A stretch of DNA of 7,169 bases from positions 1-7,169 of the forward strand of contig JALEIO010000197.1 of assembly GCA_022769845.1 (NCBI GenBank). Reading direction: 5' to 3'. The translations under genes were made by a program, and so were the position numbers. The notes under the pieces are model-generated. The model saw nothing but the letters and a program-made list of their open reading frames with translations, was not told the DNA's origin and ran no database searches. Positions 1 through 6,820 of the stretch are shown here, piece by piece (position 1 is the stretch's first letter; the number at the start of each line of letters is the position of its first letter). Source of the DNA: Oscillospiraceae bacterium (GTDB lineage: Bacteria; Bacillota; Clostridia; UMGS1810).

Positions 1-403
1 TGCCGATTGTCACAATTCTGCCCCAGCCGTTTTTCTTCATTGCGGGAGCGTATTTTTTGATAAGATAATATGTGCTTTTTATATTGCAGTCAAACTGAAT
101 GTCAAATTCTTCGTCGGTATATTCGTCCCATTTGCGCTTATACTGAATTGACGCGTTGAGAACAAGAATATCAACGTCGCCCGTTTGGTTATAAATAGCG
201 TCGATTTCGTCCTTTTTGCATATGTCGGCGCGTACAGGCGCGCTGTTTTTAATGTTTTCACACGCTTTTTGGCATTTTTCGATGCTTGACGCGCCGTTTA
301 CATAAACAAACGCGCCATTTTCCGAAAGAATTTTTGCAATTTCAAAGCCGATGCCTTGCGTTGCGCCTGTAACAAGCGCCTTCTTGCCTGTTAAATCAAA
401 CAT
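1..403 (-). CDS. SDR-family NAD(P)-dependent oxidoreductase, C-terminus cut off by window edge
   Basis: The visible 134 residues are the N-terminal half of a classical short-chain dehydrogenase/reductase, which normally runs to about 250 residues. The Rossmann cofactor motif TGATQGIG is at residues 12-19, a LNAS variant of the NNAG strand motif is at 82-85, and the catalytic-tetrad Asn is probably N107. The sequence GRIVTIG at 128-134 leads to where the catalytic Ser should follow; that Ser and the YxxxK pair lie outside the window. The ATG at 403-401 is preceded by AAGGGTG, which overlaps the stop codon of the upstream GH10 gene. The 12-base gap implies co-transcription and probably translational coupling. 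Family members oxidise or reduce sugars, polyols, keto acids or steroids. Context favours a sugar or sugar-acid step, but the substrate is unknown. Confidence 0.9.
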   Translation of the reverse strand, partial: MFDLTGKKALVTGATQGIGFEIAKILSENGAFVYVNGASSIEKCQKACENIKNSAPVRADICKKDEIDAIYNQTGDVDILVLNASIQYKRKWDEYTDEEFDIQFDCNIKSTYYLIKKYAPAMKKNGWGRIVTIG

Positions 404-415
404 TTTTGTCACCCT

Positions 416-1735
416 TTATATCGAAAACGTAAATTCGTTTCCGTTGTTTTTTGAAAAATTAATTTTGCTGTTTACGCATTTGCCGTCTGCGCATATTTGT
501 ACGTCGTATTCGCCGTAGAAGCCGCGTGTTTTTGCATTTCCTTCGCAGTCAGTAAGGATTTCAGCGTTTGTAATCCATTCTTTATGGAACAAATCGTAAA
601 TAACATTATATGCCGGCTTCGGGCTTAAATCGTAGCGCAAAAGTCCGCCGCGATAGTAGTTTTCGCCTGCCGTCATATCGCCCTGCGGAGCAAATGCTGC
701 GTAACCGTCAGGCAAATTCCAATAAATAATCTGCTCGACGTTTTTGTGGCTAAACCAAATAGAATACATATTTTTGATAAGTTTAGCCTGAATTTCTTCG
801 TCCTCTTTTTTGTCTGTGTATGCAGGAATTGTAATTTCGGTAATCTGAATGGGAAGATTAAAGTTTGAGTATAAGTCGAGCACTTTAAAAACATGATCGG
901 GATTGTAAGCTTGTTTTGTATATGCCTCCTCACTTTCCTGCTTTGTAAACATATGGAACTGCATTCCGATAGCGTCAATCGGCGCGCCGTTTTTTATTGC
1001 GTTTTCAATATTTAAATAATAGCGCGTACGTTTTCTTGCAGCTTCACGCCAAAATTCGCTCCATTCGTTTATGCAAAGTTGATTTTTCGGAAAGTATTTG
1101 CGCGTGGTTTTAAAACAGTATTCGATAAAATCGTCTTGATCGTAAAGAGGGGTTTTTCCGTCCATCCAGAAGTGCTCGTTGGTAACCTCTATTGTTCGGA
1201 TTTTGTCGGCATAGCGCTCCGAAATTTCTTTGCAGCGGCGTTCGTAATTTTCTTTCACTTCGTCAAGACTTGCGTCTTTGAGCCAAGCGGGGAACATATG
1301 ATCGTATGCAAGAGCATGTTCTCTCGGCTCAATATTGTGCTTTTCACAAAATTCAATGCAAAGGTCAATAGGCGGTCTGCGATAGAGTTTTGGAGAATTT
1401 TTATCGTATCGCGTTTTGCCTTTTTCGGGTTCTGTTGAATCCCAGTAGAAGGGAAGAGTCGCCATATTGAATGCCTTTGCAAAATGTTCTTTGTAAGCCT
1501 CGTTTTTTTCTTCGGTGTCAAATTCATCCAACATAAATAAATTTGCGCCGTGCTTAAACTCGTGATTTGTCTGCTTAAGAGTTATTTTTGCATTTTTTAC
1601 GCTCTTGCCGTCTGCGTCTGTAACCTTAATGTTTATATCGCCTTTTCTATACTTTTCAATGCCGCCTTTTACTCTTTCGTCGGTATAATCCTTATACTTT
1701 TCAAAACTTTCAAAAATTTTGCTTCTCTCACTCAT
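416..1735 (-). CDS. GH10-type glycoside hydrolase (endo-beta-xylanase-like), cytoplasmic
   Basis: This 439-residue protein has three parts. Residues about 30-60 form a beta-rich segment of the DxxGKxVxxAxIxL type that often precedes such hydrolases, about 60-385 form a TIM-barrel resembling family GH10, and about 388-439 form a C-terminal beta segment containing RGFYGEYDV. Barrel landmarks are EPEKG (102-106), REHALAYD (138-145, the place of the GH10 GHTLVWH block), VTNE with proposed acid/base E187, IGMQFH (256-261), ITE with proposed nucleophile E300, and YWNLPD (338-343). The two Glu fit a retaining GH10 mechanism. No signal peptide or membrane anchor is visible, so it should act in the cytosol on imported oligosaccharides rather than on polymeric xylan. 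The ATG at 1735 has AAGGAG at a good distance, 38 bases after the enolase-superfamily gene. The substrate could differ from xylan because several conserved GH10 positions are changed. Confidence 0.85.
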   Translation of the reverse strand: MSERSKIFESFEKYKDYTDERVKGGIEKYRKGDINIKVTDADGKSVKNAKITLKQTNHEFKHGANLFMLDEFDTEEKNEAYKEHFAKAFNMATLPFYWDSTEPEKGKTRYDKNSPKLYRRPPIDLCIEFCEKHNIEPREHALAYDHMFPAWLKDASLDEVKENYERRCKEISERYADKIRTIEVTNEHFWMDGKTPLYDQDDFIEYCFKTTRKYFPKNQLCINEWSEFWREAARKRTRYYLNIENAIKNGAPIDAIGMQFHMFTKQESEEAYTKQAYNPDHVFKVLDLYSNFNLPIQITEITIPAYTDKKEDEEIQAKLIKNMYSIWFSHKNVEQIIYWNLPDGYAAFAPQGDMTAGENYYRGGLLRYDLSPKPAYNVIYDLFHKEWITNAEILTDCEGNAKTRGFYGEYDVQICADGKCVNSKINFSKNNGNEFTFSI

Positions 1736-1773
1736 AATTTTCTCCTTATATTAAAATATAATTTTATTTTATA

Positions 1774-3144
1774 TTAGCTCCACTCTCTGTCGTTTGCCCA
1801 TTCGTTATCCCAGAAAGATGTATCCGCCCACATTTCAGGATATTTTTCGTGCATATGTTCGGCAATAAGCTCCTCGTTTAAGCTGTCAATGCCAAGACCG
1901 GGTTTATTTGGAACATCCACAAATCCATCTTTGAAGAGCGGATTTGCAATGCCGTTTGCAATGTCGTTCCACCACGGAATGTCAACAGAATGAAATTCAA
2001 CCGCCAAAACATTCTGAACTGCTGCCGCGGCGTGAATTGCCGCCATGCAAGCAATGGGGCTTTCTGCCATATGAATAGCCATTGCAACACCGTATTCGTC
2101 ACACATATTTCCGAGTTTTTTCATTTCCATTGCGCCGCCGATTGTAAGTATATCGGGGTGCACAACCGAAACTCCGCCGTTTTCCATAAGAGGCTTAAAA
2201 TTCTCGGCAAGATAAATGTCCTCGCCGGTGCAGATGGGAACGTTAACCGCATTTGAAATTTTTTCAAAGTGTCTTGTGTAATGCCACGGTGCAATATCCT
2301 CAATCCAAGCGATATTGTATTTTTCCAAGCGTTTTGCAAACATAATGCAGTCCTCAATGCAAACGTGACCGAAATGGTCGATTGCAAGCGGAACTTCATA
2401 ACCAATAACATCACGCACCTGTTTTACGTAATCCTCAAGATAATCCATACCTTTTTGAGTCATATGTATGCCGGTTGCGTGATGCGGAATTGTGAAAACT
2501 TCGTAGTTTTTGCCCAGCATCATATCCATATCGATTGAGCCTTTTTGATGATTTATTGCCTTCATTGAATATTTTTTGATATCCTCCAAAAATCCCAAAG
2601 GCGCGTTAAGACAGCCGGGCTCATCCAGCATAAGTTCAATTCCGAGGTCCATTTTCAGAAAAGTAAAGCCTTGCTCCATTCTTTTTTTGAGAGCGTGACC
2701 CATATCTGTGCCGGTGTGCTTTCCGTCAACGTCAGTGTCGCAGTACATTCTCACCTTGTCGCGGAATTTGCCGCCGAGCATCTGCCAGAGCGGAACGCCC
2801 CACGCCTTGCCGGCAAGATCCCACATTGCAATTTCAAGACCCGACACGCCGCCTCCCTGGCGCGAATGTCCGCCGAACTGTTTGATACGTCTGAAAATTT
2901 TGTCAACATTGCAAGGGTTTTCTCCCACTATTCTCGATTTTAACATAAGAGCATAGGTTGCACTCGACGCGTCGCGTACCTCGCCGTAGCCCACAATGCC
3001 CTGATTTGTGTAAACCTTTATAAGTGGGCAGTGCTTGGGCGCACCGTTTAAGTTTGCAACGCGAATGTCCGTAATTTTTAAATCGGACGGGGAAGAACAT
3101 ACGTTGATATTTTCTGAAATCATATCGTTTATATTCTTGTTCAA
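1774..3144 (-). CDS. Mandelate racemase/muconate lactonizing (enolase superfamily) enzyme, probable sugar-acid dehydratase
   Basis: This 456-residue protein has an N-terminal capping domain (about 22-135, including a GGHSRQGGGVSG loop at 91-102 and the AMWDLAGKAWG helix) and a TIM-barrel. Candidate general bases and metal ligands follow the superfamily order: K164 and D166 in FLKMD, Mg2+ ligands D256 (AIDHFGH), E282 (WIED) and E308 (CTGED), then D331 (HPDILTIGG), H358 (AIHMAESP) and E383 (VEFHS). D331-H358 resembles the Asp-His dyad of mandelate-racemase-like members, many of which dehydrate aldonic or aldaric acids. The stretch of about 90 residues between K164 and the first metal ligand looks longer than in compact family members. 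Translation starts at TTG (3144-3142), supported by a perfect AAGGAGG eight bases upstream; the next ATG (codon 8) has no such site. It is the first gene of the left-pointing operon. The exact substrate is not assignable from sequence. Confidence 0.88.
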   Translation of the reverse strand: MNKNINDMISENINVCSSPSDLKITDIRVANLNGAPKHCPLIKVYTNQGIVGYGEVRDASSATYALMLKSRIVGENPCNVDKIFRRIKQFGGHSRQGGGVSGLEIAMWDLAGKAWGVPLWQMLGGKFRDKVRMYCDTDVDGKHTGTDMGHALKKRMEQGFTFLKMDLGIELMLDEPGCLNAPLGFLEDIKKYSMKAINHQKGSIDMDMMLGKNYEVFTIPHHATGIHMTQKGMDYLEDYVKQVRDVIGYEVPLAIDHFGHVCIEDCIMFAKRLEKYNIAWIEDIAPWHYTRHFEKISNAVNVPICTGEDIYLAENFKPLMENGGVSVVHPDILTIGGAMEMKKLGNMCDEYGVAMAIHMAESPIACMAAIHAAAAVQNVLAVEFHSVDIPWWNDIANGIANPLFKDGFVDVPNKPGLGIDSLNEELIAEHMHEKYPEMWADTSFWDNEWANDREWS

Positions 3145-3152
3145 AAATTATT

Positions 3153-3159
3153 CCTCCTT
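3153..3159 (-). promoter_or_regulatory. Shine-Dalgarno AAGGAGG that fixes a TTG start
   Basis: AAGGAGG on the minus strand lies 8 bases before a TTG codon at 3144-3142. It decides the start of the enolase-superfamily gene in favour of TTG over the in-frame ATG seven codons later, which lacks a ribosome site. Confidence 0.85.
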
Positions 3160-3187
3160 GACATAATCGCATTTTTTGTATATTATG

Positions 3188-3216
3188 ATTATATATCGCG
3201 TAAAGGAAAAATTCAT
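3188..3216 (-). promoter_or_regulatory. Probable promoter of the enolase/GH10/SDR operon
   Basis: A perfect TATAAT on the minus strand (3188-3193) is preceded, with a 17-base spacer, by ATGAAT (3211-3216), which matches only three of six -35 positions. A good -10 with a poor -35 is typical of activator-dependent promoters. The predicted start near 3181 gives a leader of about 37 nt. The -35 assignment is weak and rests on spacing. Confidence 0.55.
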
Positions 3217-3218
3217 CT

Positions 3219-3248
3219 ACTATATTTACAAGTTTATACACTATATTT
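3219..3248. promoter_or_regulatory. 9-bp direct repeat, 21-bp period: candidate AraC-family operator
   Basis: ACTATATTT occurs at 3219-3227 and again at 3240-3248. The offset of 21 bp is two helical turns, so both copies face the same side of the DNA, as is common for direct-repeat half-sites of AraC/XylS regulators. On the minus strand the copies (AAATATAGT) lie immediately upstream of the weak operon -35. The region is A/T-rich, so chance similarity is possible. Assignment to the neighbouring regulator is inference from position. Confidence 0.5.
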
Positions 3249-3268
3249 GGATTTAAAAGGGTGATAAA

Positions 3269-4144
3269 ATGCGTTTTGCAGAAAAAATTTTATATTATGA
3301 AGAAAACAAACCGCTGGTTAAAATATTTCATTCTGCCGTTCCGTCCGGTAAAAGGGCATACCGAGAACATCATCACACCGAATGTGAGCTGTCGCTTTTT
3401 AAAAGCGGTTCGGGCGTGTATTCTTTGTCTGACAAAAAATATGACTTTAAAAAGGGCGACGTTTTTTTGTTCGGCAGCGACGAGCCGCATTGTATAACCG
3501 ATATTTACGGCAACGAGGAGTTTGACCTTATCAATATTCATTTTGAGCCGAGGGTTTTGTGGTCGGACAAAATGCTTTCAAACGAAAATTTTATACGTCT
3601 GTTTTTTGACCGAAGCGCTGATTTTGAAAACCGCATTGACAGAGAAAATCCCTATACCGAGGTTATAAAAAGTCTTATATTCAAATTTGAATCCGAGGTC
3701 GGAAGCCAAAAATTCAACAGCGATATGATGGCGAAAATGTATCTTGTAGAAATTTTTACCCATCTTACACGCGAGTATGGTTATATAAGCGAAAAAAGCG
3801 ATTTTTCAAATTCAACTCAATCTCTTTCCTGCATAAGCCGAGCGCTAAAGTACATTGACGAAAATTTATCCGATGAAATAACGCTTGATTCGCTTGCAAA
3901 AGAGGCTGCTATGAACAAAACCTATTTTTCCACGGTTTTTAAAAAATTCAACGGAATTTCGCCGTGGGAATATATTGTTATAAAGCGCGTGGAAAATGCA
4001 ATATCGCTTCTTAAAACCACCGACCTTAAAAAGCTTGAAATTGCCGAGCGGTGCGGTTTTAACAGTGCGTCTAACTTTTATAAAACCTTCAAAAAAGTAA
4101 CCGGCAAATCGCCGGAATATTACTGCAAAACAAAACGGGATTGA
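3269..4144 (+). CDS. AraC-family transcriptional regulator with N-terminal cupin
   Basis: This 291-residue protein has the usual length and layout of two-domain AraC regulators. The N-terminal half is a cupin-like sensor: His-rich HHHTECE at 34-40, then KKGDVFLFGSDEPHCI at 61-76, the typical second cupin motif. The C-terminal 100 residues carry two helix-turn-helix units, the first about 202-229 (ITLDSLAKEAAMNKTYFSTVFKK) and the second about 253-285 (IAERCGFNSASNFYKTFKK), ending in the conserved GKSPEYY. The ATG at 3269 follows AAGGGTG with a five-base gap. It is divergent from the sugar-acid operon, which makes it the likely local activator responding to a sugar or sugar acid; that role is inferred. 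Its stop codon is part of a terminator hairpin. Confidence 0.93.
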   Translation: MRFAEKILYYEENKPLVKIFHSAVPSGKRAYREHHHTECELSLFKSGSGVYSLSDKKYDFKKGDVFLFGSDEPHCITDIYGNEEFDLINIHFEPRVLWSDKMLSNENFIRLFFDRSADFENRIDRENPYTEVIKSLIFKFESEVGSQKFNSDMMAKMYLVEIFTHLTREYGYISEKSDFSNSTQSLSCISRALKYIDENLSDEITLDSLAKEAAMNKTYFSTVFKKFNGISPWEYIVIKRVENAISLLKTTDLKKLEIAERCGFNSASNFYKTFKKVTGKSPEYYCKTKRD

Positions 4145-4161
4145 TTTTGTCAATCCCGTTT
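4133..4161. terminator. Bidirectional terminator-like hairpin between convergent genes
   Basis: AAACGGGATTGA (4133-4144) and TCAATCCCGTTT (4150-4161) form a perfect 12-bp stem with loop TTTTG. The TGA stop of the AraC gene is the last three bases of the left arm, and the glyQS stop begins only four bases beyond the right arm. The minus-strand exit is T-rich (TTTTGTTTTG). The plus-strand exit has scattered T runs, so termination may be stronger for glyQS transcripts. Confidence 0.75.
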
Positions 4162-4165
4162 GAGC

Positions 4166-5557
4166 TTAAAATTTTAATTTTTCCTCAATATACGACGCAA
4201 CGTCTTCAATTTTAACCGATTCCTGCTGCATTGTATCTCGGTCACGAACCGTAACCATTCCTGTTTCTTCAGTTTCAAAATCGTATGTCACGCAGAACGG
4301 CGTTCCGATTTCGTCCTGTCTGCGGTATCTTTTTCCAATGCTTGAAGCATCGTCATATTCGCACACAAAATGCTTTGAAAGCTCTGTATAAAGGGCTTCT
4401 GCTTTATCCGAAAGCTTTTTGGAAAGCGGCAAAACAGCGGCTTTAATCGGTGCGAGTGCGGGATGCAGACGCATAACAATTCTTGTGTCGGTGTCCGAAA
4501 TTTTTTCTTCATCATATGCTTCAACCAAAAATGCAAGGGCAACTCTGTCCGCGCCGAGCGATGGCTCGATACAATAGGGGATATAATGCTCATTTGTCGT
4601 CTGGTCAAAATATTCAAGATTTTCGCCCGAATGGTTCATATGCTGCTTTAAGTCAAAATCGGTTCTGTCAGCAATTCCCCAAAGCTCGCCCCAGCCGAAT
4701 GGGAACATAAATTCGATGTCGGTGGTGGCGTTGCTGTAATGCGAAAGCTCCTCTTTTTCGTGGTCGCGAAGCTTTATATTTTCTTCTTTTATGCCAAGCG
4801 ACAAAAGGAAGTTTTTGCAGTATTCCTTCCAATATGCAAACCACTGCAAATCCTCGCCGGGCTTGCAGAAAAACTCGAGCTCCATCTGCTCAAATTCTCT
4901 CGTTCTGAAAATAAAGTTGCCCGGTGTAATTTCGTTTCGGAAGGATTTTCCGATTTGACCGATACCGAACGGAATTTTCTTTCTGGTGGTTCTCTGCACA
5001 TTTTTAAAGTTTACAAAAATGCCCTGCGCCGTTTCGGGACGTAAGAAAAGCTCTGATTTTGAATCCTCCGTAACGCCCTGAAAGGTTTTGAACATAAGGT
5101 TAAATTTGCGAATTTCGGTGTAATCCACTTTACCGCATTTGGGGCAGGCAATTTTGTTTTCGACAATAAAATCGTACATTTTTTGATTGTCCCAGCCGTC
5201 TACAACAACCGTTTCGCCCTTGTTGTGAAAATAATCTTCAATAAGCTTGTCTGCACGATAACGCGATTTACATTCCTTGCAGTCCATAAGAGGGTCGGAA
5301 AAACCGCCTACATGCCCCGACGCAACCCATGTTTGCGGATTCATCAAAATTGCCGCGTCAAGACCGACGTTGTAAGGTGATTCGTGTATAAATTTTTTCC
5401 ACCAGGCTTTTTTAACGTTATTTTTAAATTCAACGCCGAGCGGACCGTAATCCCAAGCGTTCGCCAATCCTCCGTAAATTTCGGAGCCCGGATAAACATA
5501 ACCTCTCGTTTTGCAAAGGTTGACGATTTTTTCCATTGTTTTTTCGGTATTTTTCAT
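4166..5557 (-). CDS. glyQS: Glycyl-tRNA synthetase, single-chain class II (alpha2) type
   Basis: This cytosolic enzyme charges tRNA-Gly with glycine using ATP. The 463 residues fit the bacterial homodimeric, eukaryote-like form rather than the alpha2beta2 GlyQ/GlyS form. Class II motifs are visible: YGPLG (37-41) near motif 1, motif 2 with FRNEI (206-210) and FRTREFEQMELEFF (217-230), and motif 3 EPSLGADRVALAFL (331-344). A zinc-binding insert is suggested by CxxC pairs C93/C96 and C138/C141. WDYGPLG, RPETAQG (173-179) and GIADRTDFDL (294-303) are characteristic of the family. Residues from about 370 form the anticodon-binding domain with GKRYRRQDEIGTP (408-420). The ATG has AAAGGA seven bases upstream. 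It is convergent with the AraC gene and divergent from the YkvI-like gene, and probably has its own promoter. Confidence 0.98.
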   Translation of the reverse strand: MKNTEKTMEKIVNLCKTRGYVYPGSEIYGGLANAWDYGPLGVEFKNNVKKAWWKKFIHESPYNVGLDAAILMNPQTWVASGHVGGFSDPLMDCKECKSRYRADKLIEDYFHNKGETVVVDGWDNQKMYDFIVENKIACPKCGKVDYTEIRKFNLMFKTFQGVTEDSKSELFLRPETAQGIFVNFKNVQRTTRKKIPFGIGQIGKSFRNEITPGNFIFRTREFEQMELEFFCKPGEDLQWFAYWKEYCKNFLLSLGIKEENIKLRDHEKEELSHYSNATTDIEFMFPFGWGELWGIADRTDFDLKQHMNHSGENLEYFDQTTNEHYIPYCIEPSLGADRVALAFLVEAYDEEKISDTDTRIVMRLHPALAPIKAAVLPLSKKLSDKAEALYTELSKHFVCEYDDASSIGKRYRRQDEIGTPFCVTYDFETEETGMVTVRDRDTMQQESVKIEDVASYIEEKLKF

Positions 5558-5576
5558 ATTAAAATCCTTTCTTTAC

Positions 5577-5624
5577 AATATATGTAAACTGCTAATAATT
5601 TTTTATAAAAAATATACATATATT
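5577..5624. repeat. Nested A/T palindromes in the glyQS leader and start region
   Basis: AATATATGTA (5577-5586) and TACATATATT (5615-5624) are perfect inverted copies flanking a perfect 16-bp palindrome, A-T6-A-T-A6-T, at 5598-5613. A smaller TTTACA/TGTAAA hairpin (5572-5588) sits just before the glyQS ribosome site. The right outer arm abuts the predicted -10, an operator-like position. High A/T content makes some of this expected by chance. Confidence 0.5.
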
Positions 5625-5653
5625 AGTTTATCCGAATATTTACAATTTGTCAA
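5625..5653 (-). promoter_or_regulatory. Probable glyQS promoter
   Basis: On the minus strand a perfect TTGACA (5648-5653) is followed by a 17-base spacer and TAAACT (5625-5630), a four-of-six -10. The predicted start near 5618 gives a leader of about 60 nt. No T-box domain (Stem I or the TGGNACCGCG-type box) can fit. Confidence 0.6.
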
Positions 5654-5681
5654 GAAAAATTAGGCTTTTTGGTGAAGTTTT

Positions 5682-5687
5682 GGGGGT
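5682..5687 (+). promoter_or_regulatory. Shine-Dalgarno GGGGGT choosing the ATG at 5692
   Basis: GGGGGT can pair across its length with the CCTCC end of 16S rRNA, with one G-U pair, and lies four bases before the ATG. It favours this start over an in-frame TTG at 5647, which lies inside the -35 of the divergent glyQS promoter and has no ribosome site. Confidence 0.6.
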
Positions 5688-5691
5688 ATTT

Positions 5692-6783
5692 ATGAAAAAT
5701 AATGCTATAAAATGTTCATTTTTGCTTTCCTGTACTTTTTTGGGTGCGGTAATCGGCGCGGGATTTGCTTCGGGTAAGGAGCTTACCGAGTTTTTTCTGC
5801 CGTTTGACAAAAAGGGCGTTTTTGGTGTTTTTTTAGCGAGCCTTTTGCTTGCTGCTTATTTTTATGCCGTAACAAAAAGGGTTTCGTGCGAAAATATAAA
5901 AAGCACACACGATTATCTTATATGCATTGCAAATCCGTTTTTTGCAAAAATAATATATATTTTTATATATGTTTTTGCATTTGTGATTTTTTGCGCAATG
6001 TTTGCCGGCAGCGGTGCGCTTTTTAAGCAGATATTCAATTTTCCATACTTTTTCGGTTCGTGTCTTATGGGAATAATCTGCTGTATAATTTTTTATCGGA
6101 ACATTTACGGAATTTTATCGGCAAATGCCTATCTTACACCGCTTATGATTTTAGGCATTTTTTATGTTGGTATAGCGGCATTTTTTAGGTCGAGAGCCGC
6201 TTTTTTTGAGTTTGGAAAAAACGGTGCTCTTATATGCTCGTCGCTTGTGTATGCAAGCTATAATTCAATAAGCATAATCAGCGTATTTTGCGAAATGGGA
6301 AGTATGCTGAAAGACAAAAAAACACCGTTTTTGTCCGCGGTAATCTCGGGCAGCGTGCTTTTTGCAATCAGCCTTGTACTGTATTTGATTTTGCTTTTTT
6401 TTAAGGACGAAGCTCAAAATTATGAATTGCCGATACTTCAAATTGCCGAAAACGCGAAGTTTTTTTATACTGCTGTTATGTTTTTTGCAATGATAACCAC
6501 TGCTGTTTCATCACTTTTTTCGCTTATGAAATTTTTGGAAAACACCTTTTCGGTACGCAAAAACAGTGCGGCATACATATGTCTTGCGGCAATTTTTTGC
6601 TCGTTTATAGGATTTTCAAAAATGGTGTCGTTTGTTTATCCGATTTTTGGATGCTTGGGATTTTTTCTGCTCATATATATTATAGGAGAATTTTTTGCGT
6701 TGGCAATAGGTGAAAAATATAAAAGCTTGAAAATTAGAGAAAAAATTAAAAATTCAAAGAAAAACGGCAATTTAATACGATAA
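5692..6783 (+). CDS. ykvI: YkvI-family integral membrane protein (amino-acid/cation transporter-like)
   Basis: This 363-residue, very hydrophobic protein has about ten predicted membrane helices, near 9-25, 43-61, 84-110, 118-137, 148-165, 178-200, 213-237, 256-279, 292-307 and 311-338, followed by a short Lys-rich cytoplasmic tail. The first helix carries FLGAVIGAGFASGKELTEFF (16-35), the signature I associate with YkvI-type proteins related to the LeuT-fold/APC transporters. The unwound Gly-rich GAGFASG segment would be part of a substrate or ion site. Its substrate is unknown, and placing it next to glyQS does not by itself indicate glycine. Codon use is strongly T-rich, as expected for a Phe/Ile/Leu-rich membrane protein in a low-G+C genome. 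No clear promoter or terminator was found; transcription could run on into the tRNA. Confidence 0.85.
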   Translation: MKNNAIKCSFLLSCTFLGAVIGAGFASGKELTEFFLPFDKKGVFGVFLASLLLAAYFYAVTKRVSCENIKSTHDYLICIANPFFAKIIYIFIYVFAFVIFCAMFAGSGALFKQIFNFPYFFGSCLMGIICCIIFYRNIYGILSANAYLTPLMILGIFYVGIAAFFRSRAAFFEFGKNGALICSSLVYASYNSISIISVFCEMGSMLKDKKTPFLSAVISGSVLFAISLVLYLILLFFKDEAQNYELPILQIAENAKFFYTAVMFFAMITTAVSSLFSLMKFLENTFSVRKNSAAYICLAAIFCSFIGFSKMVSFVYPIFGCLGFFLLIYIIGEFFALAIGEKYKSLKIREKIKNSKKNGNLIR

Positions 6784-6788
6784 ATCAG

Positions 6789-6820
6789 AATAATTAAAAT
6801 TGATAATAATTAAAATTGAT
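6789..6820 (+). repeat. Perfect 16-bp tandem duplication
   Basis: AATAATTAAAATTGAT occurs twice with no gap (6789-6804 and 6805-6820). The junction creates TTGATA, which serves as the -35 of the tRNA promoter. Confidence 0.95.

Noticed and set aside
1736..1773. Possible promoter or terminator between the enolase-superfamily and GH10 genes
   Set aside because: Only 38 A/T-rich bases with a ribosome site; no stem-loop and no paired -35/-10, so an operon junction is the simpler reading.
3261..3497. GTG-initiated frame overlapping the start of the AraC gene
   Set aside because: It is a shifted reading of the AraC gene; the regulator's frame has the cupin and helix-turn-helix domains and the correctly spaced ribosome site.
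5647..5691. In-frame TTG that would add 15 residues to the YkvI-like protein
   Set aside because: It overlaps the -35 of the divergent glyQS promoter and lacks a Shine-Dalgarno; the ATG at 5692 has GGGGGT and gives a family-typical N-terminus.
5558..5691. Possible T-box or other riboswitch upstream of glyQS
   Set aside because: The gap to the divergent gene is only 134 bp, the predicted leader is about 60 nt, and no T-box-like conserved sequence was seen.
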